From: Lunularia cruciata
Lineage: Eukaryota > Streptophyta > Marchantiopsida > Lunulariales > Lunulariaceae
Direction of reading: 5' to 3'
Length of the DNA: 64,000 nt
NCBI GenBank assembly: GCA_948567375.1
Contig: OX419761.1
Span: 46,910,243-46,974,242, forward strand
Part shown: positions 11,943 through 22,000 of the stretch, in pieces
Numbering within the stretch: the first letter of the stretch is position 1
Layout: each line of letters begins with the position of its first letter
The notes under the pieces: model-generated
Told to the model about the DNA's origin: nothing
Databases searched by the model: none
Seen by the model: the letters and a program-made list of their open reading frames with translations, nothing else
Program-made: the position numbers and the translations under genes

Positions 11943-12425
11943 GACCTAAATAACTCCTCCTATATGTGATGAGAGAGATACCACCAAAGTCTCAAAAAAT
12001 ATATAGAGAAAGGTAGATGCATGCCAAATTGGCACTATCTCCTCATCTATCTCACCATGCTAATTTCCTTTGGTCTGATCCTGTTGGTTGGGACATGGGT
12101 TTGTGCTGAACCCATTTGCATCATGGTTCATCATTGTCCATGTCTAAGAATAATCATGAAATCATACTCCTATAAAATAAGAGCCCATTTTGCAAACTTC
12201 CCTAAAGCTTGTCGAACTCCATCAACCACTTCAGTAGTTGATGATCAGTGATGAGAGTAAAGGGGTTACAAAATAGATAATATCAGAAATGTGCTATTAC
12301 CCAAACTGCTGCCAAGCACTCCCCCTCATATGAGCTATAATTCACCTCCATTGAATTGTTGGAGCGACTAGCATAGGCCACCACAAACTCCTTCCCCTCA
12401 TCATCATGTTGGGTGAGCACTACTT
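11943..12425 (-). pseudogene. RNase H end of reverse transcriptase, family E
   Basis: Minus strand. The frame reads VVLTQHDDEGKEFVVAYASRS near 12425-12360, then an NYSSYEGECLAAVW block and a TDHQLLKWL block. These are the three hallmark stretches of Ty3/gypsy RNase H, with catalytic acidic residues in the second and third. RNase H degrades the RNA template during reverse transcription. Stops begin near 12275. It lies upstream (minus sense) of the E integrase and is separated from it only by the solo A LTR, so the two are halves of one element. The RT part is missing: the piece is cut at 12425 by a stub of A LTR. Confidence 0.82.
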
Positions 12426-12458
12426 TGTAACACCCATTTATGCATGTGTGTGGTATTG
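12426..12458 (+). repeat. 33-bp stub of a family A LTR start
   Basis: The run starts TGTAACACCCATTTATGCAT and follows the A LTR 5' end for 33 bp, with one mismatch, then changes abruptly to the PHD fragment. It joins two pieces of family E type that face opposite ways. It is best read as the scar of an A insertion that was later deleted or rearranged. Confidence 0.8.
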
Positions 12459-12895
12459 CACAAGGTTTGCCATTTGGAGTCCTTGTGTTGGAAGGATATG
12501 ATAGTGTTGTTTGGAAGGATCATGTTTGCAATTGTGCGCCATGCCACCTCCCAAACATTGATGGTACTTTGGACCCAAGCTTGGTACTTGTACGGGCAGT
12601 CTTGAGGTGTATGTTATGTGGTTCTTTTGGTGGAGCTACTACTATGTTAGTGTGTGATAGCTGTTTGAGAGTATGGCATATGGCATGTATGACTCCTCCC
12701 TCATGGTGGTTCCTCAAGGATAGTGGTTATGTCCTAGATGTACTTGATCTATAAGTAGTTCATCCATTATATGGTATAGATTGCAGACAGGTGACTAACA
12801 ATGGGGCTCGTTAGCACCCGGCCTCCTGATCTTTGCCCATCATAGGGTAGACCATATACTTGGAGTATAGATGGCTATTTAGAGTTAGAAGGACT
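12459..12895 (+). pseudogene. PHD-finger fragment, likely C-terminal end of an E-type pol
   Basis: PHD fingers bind histone H3 tails, often reading lysine methylation. The frame carries a pre-PHD block (LPFGVLVLEG, NCAPCHLPNIDGTLDPS) and then the finger from 12608 to 12741. Ligands are CMLC (12608-12619), CDSC (12653-12664), H at 12677-12679 and C at 12686-12688. The last pair, CPRC, is at 12730-12741, but one base out of frame. All eight C4HC3 ligands are thus present, with a frameshift between six and two. The pre-PHD block matches what follows integrase in known PHD-bearing gypsy elements, and the E integrase (minus strand) breaks off exactly there. The remaining 150 bp have only broken frames. 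Confidence 0.78.
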
Positions 12896-13451
12896 TGTGG
12901 TACCAACAATTTGTTTTCTTATTTTTGAAGGAGAAGTGTACATAAGAAGTGCTTGTATGACATCAAAAAGCAAAGAATGGTGTCTTCAGGTTGTAACCCG
13001 AGGAAAAGTGACTTTGTGTCAGAAGAAAAAGTACTCAAATTTGCTCTGTCAGCCTAAAATCCAAAGTAAGGAGACTCCGTCTTCGGGGTGCTCAACCCAA
13101 GGCGAGGATAGTGTAACAACTTTCCTTTGGGGTTGGACATTCAAGAAGGTACCGTGCACAAAAAACAGTTGGCCTATGAGCGGGAGGTGATTTGACAATG
13201 GCAAGAGCATGAAGGAGGTGTGATTTCTTGGTAGAAATTCAAAGTGAAGAAAGACAAAGGAAGCACACCACAATAAGATTTGGGCTAGAGATAAAGCAAT
13301 GACAAGTAATTTTCCATTGCTGTTAAGAAGTCATCTTACGAGAGATCATGGGAAAGGAAATGTAGTCAAAGACGCATTGGTGTGTCAAGAGGAAGTTAGT
13401 TTGGGAATCAATATGAAGAATAGCCATCAACCTAGAGTAGAAGAGAGTAAG

Positions 13452-15886
13452 ATGGGAAGTGGGAAGAAGAACTCTAAATTAGCAGTGAGAAATCATGCAA
13501 TTTAGAGATTAGATGTGATAGCCAGAATCAAAGTCTTGAGCATGCTTTGGATCACATTCCTGGCATGGAATTGGAACATTAGCTTTCCAAGTTTCATGAC
13601 TGAGATCATCAAGAGTAAATGTCTCGATGGCCCCAAGGAAGAAGGGAAGAGAGGAAATTTGGCTTGCTGGACAGAGTTGGATTGGATGTTAGTACTCGGG
13701 AGAGAGGTGGGTGATGAGCAGGGATCCACGTTCTTGAGGAAGGGAGAAGTAGTTGAAGAAACCCAAGAAGTGAGAGACGCCTTCTCTTCAAAGCGCACAA
13801 AGAATGGCTAGAAAGTTGGGAGCTATGAAGACCTTGTGAGGAGAGGCATCATAAGTGCAATGATGGCTATTTGAAGCCAAAGCAAACCACTTATGTGATG
13901 AAACATCAAGTGGTGTTCTTCCACAAGATGGCTGCAGGAGAACCAATCAATTGGGTGAAGTGTTTTTATCAACATGCAAGACAAAATGGTGTAGAACTTG
14001 TAAGACAAGTCACCTTTACATTACATTGTGCCATTTTCAGCCCATTTCTACTTGGGACTAAACTTGCTGAATGCAGTGGAGAGACACAAGATGGTGTTGC
14101 ACTTCCACTCTAATTTGAGAAGAGATGCTGACATAAAGGAGCAAAAATACATCTTGCAAATGAGGAGCAACAACAAGTACTACGCACAAATAGGGCAGAG
14201 TGTGCAGATGAAGGTGAATACTCCAAAGTCAAAGAAGAGGAGTCAATGAGGAGCAGAAGAAGAAGTAACGGCGACAAGACCTCAGAAGATCAGGAAGGTA
14301 AACCCAAGGAAAGAATTGGTGGTAATTGCGTCGTCAAGCAAAGAATCAGAAGGGGAGGCTAAGGACAAGTTAGAAGACTCAGATAAGGAGGAAGAGCCCA
14401 AATTCACATTGTAGAGTGGTGACACAAGCAGTAAGAGTGCAGATGGAGTGGAGATGTAGTGTGTACTCAAAGAGGAAGAAGGAAAGATGGAAGTGGAAGA
14501 AGAAGGTAACCTGAGACCCAAAGATGAAGTTCCAGAGCAAGAGGAGAAGAGGGTGACCATTCAAAGAGGAGTTTGTTCTAGAAGGAGTGCAAAGTATGAA
14601 GTGAGACCAAGTAATGTAAGAGAAGTGGAGAGTGGAAGTTTGGGTGGCAAAGAATCCATACCAATAAGGAGATTGTGGCTGAGAAGGTGAGCGTCGAGTG
14701 AAGAAGAGGTGAAGAAGGAGAAAAGTCCACAAGTCAAGGTAAAACCAAGTGAAGGAGTAGAGAATTTGTAGGAGGTTGTGTGCTTGTTGTTAGCAAAGTT
14801 GGAGCAGAAGAAGCAAGAGATGTAGTCAAAGTATCCGGGGGTGAAGATTGTATTACAGGTGTTAGCAAGATTAGAGAAAGAGAACTCGGAGTTGAAGAAG
14901 AGTATAACCTGAGGTGAGGAGGAGAGAGAAGTACTACAAGTTGATGTAATAGTACAAAATCAGGTAATTGAAAACTTAAAGAAGGAAGTGGGAAGTAGAG
15001 AGAGAATGATAGGGCAGAATGTCATAGCAAGGGAGAGACAAATAGCAGAGTATGAGATCTTGAAATAGTGGTTTGCTGATTCATGGTTAGAAATTATTCA
15101 TGCTATGGTAAGAGTAGCAGAGAAGGAGCAAGAGCTTGATAGAGTGATAGAGAGTGTAGAAGAGAAGAAGCAGCTCTAGCAAAGAAAGTTGATAGAGAGA
15201 TATAGAGAAAAGAAAGATTGAAGGAGTTACTCTGTAGTCTGGAGGAGAAGATTGAGCAGAAAGAGAAGGAGAAGGAGAAGGAGAAGGAGATAATGAAAGC
15301 CAAATTCAAGGCTGAATTGGCAATGTGCAAAGAAGATTGGCTTGCAAATCAAGAATAGGAGAGAAGAATGAGACTTGAGCCAATGAAGGAGATTATAACA
15401 AAGATGAACGTGATGTTAAGTATAGAAGCCGGTGTCAGGATTGAAGAAATGAGATTGCACAAATTGAAGTTGTTGGTGTAGGAGATGAGGAGGAGAAATG
15501 CAAAGGATAAGGATTTGAATGCCTTGCTCATTAGTCTCAGAACTCATGTAGATAAGAAGATATTAGAAGTGGAAGATAATATCAAGTTTAGACTAGATTT
15601 AGTAAAGTTGGAGATAGATAAACTTTGGAAGGATGTAAGAGCAAAGCCCAAAGTAGATGACATAGGAGTACAAATATCTTTGGAGTAACCATTGGAGATA
15701 TTAGTGAAGAGTGGGTTAGGAGATAGGGAATTAGAAAGGTAACCGGTGATGGGAATTGTAGATCAGAAAGAACAAGTGTTAGAATTGGTAGATGATTTAG
15801 TAGTTGGGAAACCTGAGGATAGAGTAGTATGTGAAATTACTTTGGGATTGGAAGTTGAGGAAGAAGTAGACATTGGATTGGAGTAG
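13452..15886 (+). pseudogene. LTR-encoded ORF of family B, copy B1, decayed
   Basis: Begins MGSGKKNSK and ends with a TAG at 15884-15886. Span and order match the B2 frame (19769-22207, minus). The N-terminal ~250 residues look globular (LAWNWNISFPSF, FFHKMAAGEPINW). Next come acidic Ser/Glu-rich linkers, then a long Glu/Lys/Leu-rich coiled coil that includes a GAGAAG-type microsatellite at about 15262-15290. There are stops near 13503 and 13809, a frameshift near 13873, and many later breaks. I do not recognise the protein family. Keeping the same length and ends in two independent copies argues that it was once a real gene. Confidence 0.7.
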
Positions 15887-15990
15887 TAACAGTTTTTGAG
15901 ATTTGAAGAGGTACATTGTCATTTCGGATGTGTAGGTAGGAAAAGTTGTTGTAGAACGGTATAGTTGTTAGTAGTTGTTGATTGCTTCAC

Positions 15991-16000
15991 TATTTAAAGG
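15991..16000 (+). promoter_or_regulatory. TATA-like box in the B1 LTR
   Basis: The run TATTTAAAGG lies about 100 bp after the end of the LTR frame. B2 (near 19640, minus) and B3 (near 32990, minus) have related runs at the same place. If this is the promoter, the ORF lies in U3, upstream of transcription start, and can only be transcribed from the 3' LTR copy or from another promoter. Confidence 0.5.
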
Positions 16001-16683
16001 TGGTATTCATAGTCGTATGTTGTTCAGTGCTCATAATTTTGAGAATAGATAAAGCAAAGTGTTGTGAAGCAGTGCTTGTTGTTTGAGCTTAATTTTGAGT
16101 TTAATTTTGAGTATCAATTCTGTGTTTGTGTTTGTGAGTGTGTGGAGAATTTTGAAGTGCAAGTCAGTGTGCTTGTTGGATGTTGGATTCCATAGCCTTG
16201 ATCTTGATTTTGTGTGTTTGATCTTAAGTGAAATGCAATCGGAGCAATGCGTTGATAGATCTAAGAGGAATTGTAGTGTTGGTAGTATTTTTCATTTGTG
16301 AGTGTAGCATAGAGTTGATGTGAGGCAATTTCAATCGAGGAAGTTGTGCCTTTAGTGGAGGGGTGGAACACAATTCTAAGGTGAAGTTGTTTTGCAATGA
16401 AGTGCCATTTTTGGGAGAGACTAAATCATCACAATCAAGATTGTTTGGAAAGATTTAATGGAGTTGTGATTACATGTGACAAATTGTTGTGATAAGATTG
16501 CGAGTCAATGCTGGTTACTCTCTTTTGGGTGTAGTTGCTACCTGAGAGATTAAAGATACAACCAAGAAGAACTGAGATTGTTATTGTTTGACTTTGTTTT
16601 TGACCAATTCTGACCAATATCTCTGTAGGAACGAACTTTACTTACCTGATTACCGCAGTAGTGATATTTGCAAGGGTGTCACA

Positions 16684-16818
16684 GGGCCTAACCGCTAACC
16701 AGGGAGGCAATTGTTGCACTTTAGAATCTATGTATGACTTAGGTGTGAGTTATATGTCTATAGCATATGATGTTGACAACAATGTATGTTTTGTAGCGAT
16801 GTATATACGTATGACAAC
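16684..16818 (+). repeat. Repeat X, left copy
   Basis: From about 16709 it reads TTGCACTTTAGAATCTATGT and so on to ATGACAAC at 16818. It recurs at about 17271-17395 with roughly 80-85% identity by eye. The two copies flank the C-family solo LTR. X is far too long to be a target duplication, so it is a separate small repeat or a terminal part of some other element. Confidence 0.6.
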
Positions 16819-17258
16819 TGTCACGCCATTTGTAGTGTCATATCTAGATTGCTCAAACACTAGAGTTGGAGTGATAGTAGTTAGAGGTATTTTAGCAATT
16901 ACATGTAGACTACTTTCCAATAATCAGATTTTGTGTTCAAGGTACTAACTTCATGGTAGAGCCCACCGTCACTTTGCATCATTTGCACCGTTGGGTGTGC
17001 CGTCAATAGGACTATTAAGGTTTTAGACCTAGCTCAAGTCTAGGGGTATACTTTTGAAGTGCAGCTCCAAAGAGCTGACTTCTCTAATATTGAGCCTTCA
17101 AGTGTTTGGCTATGGTGGATAGAAGCCAATGAGCATCACCTAAATTCTCTTAGCTAGAGTGGGTGTGGCTTGATTGTAATCAATGCCCAATTGTTGGTAG
17201 TTTATAGAGTGACAAATCAAGTATTGATATGAGTTGAGTTGATTTGAGTGGTGTAACA
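16819..17258 (+). repeat. Solo LTR of family C
   Basis: Starts TGTCACGCCATTTG and ends GTGTAACA, matching the 5' LTRs of C1 and C2 along its length. No leader or gag follows. The right flank, ACCTGATTA, resembles the base run just inside the LTR in C1 and C2, so the true LTR end may lie a few bases further on. No clean target duplication is visible (ACAAC left, ACCTG right). Confidence 0.75.
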
Positions 17259-17390
17259 ACCTGATTATTGTGGCACTTTAGAGTCTATGTATGACTTATG
17301 TGTGAGTCATGTGTCTATAGTGTATGATGTTGAAAACAATGTATGTTGGTTGTGTAGCAATGTATATAAGCATGACAACTTGTAGACCAC
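17259..17390 (+). repeat. Repeat X, right copy
   Basis: The second copy of the roughly 110-bp X sequence (TGTGGCACTTTAGAGTC from 17274 to about 17390). It includes a TGTATATAAGC run at 17365-17376 that could be a TATA box. Direct orientation and similar length on both sides of the solo LTR suggest a tandem arrangement interrupted by, or including, the LTR. Confidence 0.55.
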
Positions 17391-18933
17391 AAAACTTGCA
17401 TAGCTCAGATATCTTAGGTGCTATAGGGAAAATTCCTCTTACCAATACTATTGGGGCTTAGCTCTATTTTGCCCCTATGTCCTTTCCTTGTATGGTTGGA
17501 TGGGGTCTTCCCATCCTTCTTGTTATCACATGTGGATTCCTTCTCCATTTGGATAGTAAGCCAATAAGTCATTTGGTGATGGCTTGAATAAGGGATGCAG
17601 ATAAAAATTTTGCAAAGATAGGAAAGTATGTGAAGGTTTTTGAACCTACTTTGGAATGCAAACTCATTGCAAAAAGAAGAACCTCAATAGTGAATAAGAC
17701 AAACAATGCACCTCCAAAGATAAGTCCTTTGTCCCAACTTAGCAAGAGACCAATGAAATTTGTAATTGAAAAGATGACAAATCAGTACTCATGGTGTTTT
17801 TCATCAATAAAGAATGGAAGTTTGAGCAATAAGAGAAATGGAGAAATGAATTCTGTCAATAATTTGCCTATCTTAGATGATGTACTTGCTTGAATACCTC
17901 ATATAGTTCATCAATATGCAACTTTTTTGACATCAAGTAGAATGTCAAGAGGTCAAGAATTGCTAGCTCTTGTTGAGAAACAAGAGCTAGCACTTGAAAA
18001 AACTACCCATATGGAGAACCCATGAGATGTGTTAGAAGATAGCATTGCCCATACAATTCAATATTTAAAGATATAAATATTTAAATATTCAATATTTAAA
18101 TATTTTGACACTATTCTAAGGAATGATTAAATATAAACTCTATATTGGGATAAGTGAAGAAGATGAATTTGACACTTTGTTGACATCAAGATGAGACAAA
18201 TGCACTATATGAGCAATAGAGCAAAGTTTAGGAGTAATCAAAGAATTTGATTACTCCCAAAGAAAGCATGAGATATTGATTCCATGGCATATTGAAGGAG
18301 AAGAGAGGAACTTGAAGATGTGAAGACTAGATAGCAACTGTGACAATTAGCAATTATGTGCAACCAAAGCAAAATTGGTTAGAGAATATCAAGAATCAAA
18401 CTACACCTATGTGACAACACTCATTGAACTTGAGAGACAAGAAAACATGAGTAAATCATTGATTAATTAGTTTTAGAAGAAGGTCAAATCTATGAAGAAG
18501 GGATGGGAAGTAGTAATGAGCAAAAGGTAGCAATAGAGTCATAATTAAGGACAATTTAATGGCAAATATAAGAAGAAGTATCTTGCCTAACTACCAAATT
18601 ATAAGTGTCCAATACTAGTGTTAGGAAATTAGAGGAAAGTTTGAAGACAAGAGAGTATTTTACACTCCCAATATGGCCCACATTGGGTTCAATAATTGTA
18701 ACCATAGAGCCTGGTTTTGCAAGGGACTAATCCAACAAGACTTGCAATAGTAAATGAAAAAATATTTAGATTGCTTTGTGAGAAGCTTAGTTTAGAGATA
18801 GAAGAATACACAAACTATAATCTTTCTAAATATGGCATGAAAGAGTTGAAGAAGCTTAAACGTAAACTCCTTTTGGGTACAAAGTAAATGGGAAGAAGCC
18901 ACTTTAGAGTTAGTGGATAGGATTCAACAAAGT
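17391..18933. other. Unassigned sequence left of B2
   Basis: The only notable frame is 17630-17893 (87 codons, plus), rich in Lys, Asn and Ser. It continues past its stop with an open run (IPHIVHQYATFLTSSRMSRG) to about 18050. I recognise no domain. A short AT-rich palindromic run of ATATTTAAATATT type lies at 18058-18106. Plus-strand frames further right (KYGMKELKKLKRKLL near 18830-18880) are short and broken. It may be decayed retroelement gag, but nothing proves that. Confidence 0.4.
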
Positions 18934-19013
18934 TGTGACAACCCGGCAAATATCACTTTTGATGTAATTAGGTTGTGACAATCCGGCAAATATCACTTTT
19001 GCGGTAATCAGGT
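18934..19013 (-). repeat. Two tandem 40-bp units at the B2 LTR terminus
   Basis: Units 18934-18973 and 18974-19013 are each exactly 40 bp and differ at about five positions. Each begins TGTGACA on the plus strand, which is the LTR end TGTCACA in element sense. B1 has only one such unit at its end (16644-16683). So B2 has either duplicated its LTR terminus or kept a partial second terminus outside it. Confidence 0.8.
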
Positions 19014-22000
19014 AAGTGAAGTTCGTTCCCACAGAGATACAAGTCAGAAATGTCCAAATACAAAGTCAAACAATAACATGTAGTTCTTCTTGGTTGCGTC
19101 TTTAATCTCTCAGGTAGAAACCACACCCAGAAGAGAGTAACAAGCATTGATTTGCAGTCTTGTCACAAATTAGCACTCCATAATCACAACTCCATCAAAT
19201 CTTTCCAAACAATCTTGATTGTGATGATTCAAGCTCTCCCAAAAATGGCACTTCACTGCAAAACAACTTTGCCTCAGAATTGTGTTCCACCCCTCCACTG
19301 AAGGCACAACTTCCTCAATCAAAATTGCTTCACATCAACCTCGCACTGCACTCACAAATGCAAAATACTACCAACACTACAATTCCTCTCAGATTTGTCA
19401 AGGCATTGCTTTGATTGCACTTCACTCAGGATCCAACACACAAAATGAAGATCAAGGCTGTGGAATCCAACATCCAACAAGCACACTGACTTGCACTTCA
19501 AATTTCTCCAAACACTCACAAACACAAGTACAACGTTGATACTTGGAATCAAGCTCAAGCGACGAGCACTGCTTCACAGCACTTCGCTTTATCTATTCTC
19601 AGAAATAATGAGCACTAAACAACAATTTCCTGCAAATGCCACTCTTAAGTAGTGAAGCAATTGATAGTTCTAACAACTATACCGTTCTACAACAACTCTT
19701 CTAACCTGTAGATCCAAAATGACAAGGGCACCTCTTCATATCTGCCTCTTCAAATCTCAAATTTGTTACTACTCCGATCCGATGTCTACTTCTTCCTCGG
19801 CTTTCAAACCCAAACCCAAAGTAATTTTACTTCCTACTACTCTAACCTTGGGTTTTGTATCTCCTACTTCTTCTACTAGATCCAACAATTCTCTTTCCTG
19901 ATCTGAAATTCCACTAGAGGGTAATCTATCTAACTTCTTATCTCTCGACCCACTCTTCTCTAATGTCTCCATCGGTAACTCTGAAGACATTTGGACTCCT
20001 ATGTTATCTACTTCGGGTTTTGCTTCAACATCTTTCCAAAGCTTTTCTATCTCTATTTTCACTAAGTCTAGTCTAATCGCAATATTATCTTCTACCTCTA
20101 ATATCTTCCTATCAACACAAGTTCTCAATTTAATCAACAAGGCGTTCATCTTGGTGTCTTTTGCCTGTCTTTGCCTCGTCTCCTGCACCAACAATTTCAA
20201 CTCATGCAGTCTCGTCTCTTCAATTCAAACGTTGGCCTCTGTACTCAACATTGCATTCATTTGGAGGACAATCTCCTTTATCAACTCCAATCTTGTCTTC
20301 CTTTCTCGTTCCTGATCTGCAAGCCAGTCCTCTCTGTACATTGCCAACTCCTCCTCAAATTTGGCTTTCACAGTCTCCTTCTCCTTCTCCTTCTGTACTA
20401 CCTTCTCCTCCTGATTACGAAGTAACTCTCGTAATCGGTCTTCTTCTCTGTATCATGCTGCCAACTCTTGTTGCTAGAGTTGTTTCTTCTCCTCCATACT
20501 CTCCATCACTCTATCGAGCTCTTGATCCTTTGCTGCTACTCTTGCCATAGCATGGATAACTTCTACTCTTGAATCAGCAAATTGTTGCTTCAAGATCTCG
20601 TATTCAGCTACTTGTCTCTCCCTTGCTATGTCACTCTTCTTCACAAGCTCCTCTTGATAGCTCACTTCTCTCTTCAGGTCTTCAATTACCTGACTTCTCT
20701 ATACTGCCTCTGCTCGCAATACTTCCCTTTCCTCCTCACCTCGGGTTACACTCTTCTTCAACTCCGAGTTCTCTTTGTCTAGTCGCGCTAACACCTGCAA
20801 CACAGTCTTCACCTCTGGACACATCGACTGCATCTCCCTCTTCTTGTGCTCCAACCTCACCAACAATGGACACACAATTTCCTGTAGGTACTCCACTCCA
20901 TTTCTCGCAACTACTTCTTCATGCATAGAAATCTCCTTCCTTACCTCTTCTTTACCCGATACTTGCCTTCTCCTTTGCAGTCTTTGTATCGGAATTGACG
21001 CCTCACTGTCCAAGCTTTCTCTGACCTCTTCCTTCACTTTACTCGGTCCCGCTTCACACTTTGCCTTACGTCTTGAGCAAACTCCTTGCTGTACTGCAAT
21101 CTTCCTTTCCTCAGCCACAGTTACTTTGTCCTCCAACTGTGTGTTGTCTTTGGCCTCCATCTCAGCATGCACTTCTTCCTCCTCGTATTTGTCAGCTGCT
21201 GGCACTGAGGTCATCTCTCCCACTTCATCACTATCGCTGCTCGTATCTCCACTCTATAATGTTAGCTCAGGCTCCTCCTTGTGTTCCGAGTCTTCCGTTT
21301 TGAGCTCAGCATCTCCTTCTGAGTCCTCATCCTCCGACTCAATCACCATCATACTTCGCCTCGGGTTACTTCTTTGCATCTTCCGAGGTTTCTTGCTATC
21401 TTTGGCTTCTCCTCGCCGACTCCTCTTCTTTGTCGGGGTACTCACTACGACCTCCACGTTCTTCCCTATCTTTGCGTAGTAGTCGTCGGTGCTCCTGATT
21501 TGGAGAATGTACTTCTGTTCCTCGATATTGACCTCCTTTCGCACATCCAGATGGAAGTGCAACACCCTCCTAGTCTGCTCCGCCAAATTCAGCAAGTTGA
21601 GCCTGAGGTACAAGTGTGCTGCAAATGGCACAATGTAGTGTGGAGGCGACTTATCCCGCAAATTCCACACCATCTGCCTTGTTCTCCTATGAAAACACCT
21701 CGCCCAATTGATTGGTTCTCCTGCAAACAACTTATGGAAGAACACCGCTTGGTGTTTCATCACATAAGTGGTTCTCTCTGGCTTTAGGATAGCCATCAGA
21801 GCACTCACGATCCCTCTCTTCACAAGGTCTTTGTAGCTCTCAACCTTGTACCCATTCTTCGTCCGTTTTGACGAGAAGGCATCTCTCACCTCTTGAGTTT
21901 CCTGGGCTATCTCTCCCTTTCCCAAGAACGTGGCTCCCTGCTCCAAGCCTGCTTCCTTCCTGAGTACAAGTCTCCAATCCGACTCTGTCCAGCAAGCCGG

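Larger units (their letters stand above)
12896..16683 (+). repeat. B1, complete long LTR of family B (3.8 kb), apparently solo
   Basis: Starts TGTGGTACC and ends GTGTCACA, giving TGTG/CACA termini. The same start appears directly after a polypurine tract in B2 (22331, minus) and directly after an LTR tail in B3 (32364, minus). That shared start defines the LTR. It contains an ~812-codon frame (13452-15886), then about 800 bp of non-coding promoter-type sequence. No pol or polypurine tract precedes it, so it looks like a solo LTR. The flanks (GGACT and GGGCC) agree at only 3 of 5 bases, so a target duplication is not established. Confidence 0.8.

Noticed and set aside
12890-16690. Target duplication around the B1 LTR
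   Set aside because: GGACT and GGGCC agree at only three of five bases; not convincing without other copies.
17630-17893. 87-codon frame in the unassigned 17.4-18.9 kb region
   Set aside because: No recognisable domain and no second copy; kept only as a note in the spacer entry.
18058-18106. AT-rich palindromic run as a possible origin or matrix-attachment site
   Set aside because: Such runs are common in plant intergenic DNA and nothing else supports a function.
20775-21479. 234-codon plus-strand frame, Ser/Leu/Cys-rich
   Set aside because: It is the antisense shadow of the acidic and coiled-coil part of the B2 LTR ORF, whose sense frame is longer, shared with B1 and compositionally sensible.
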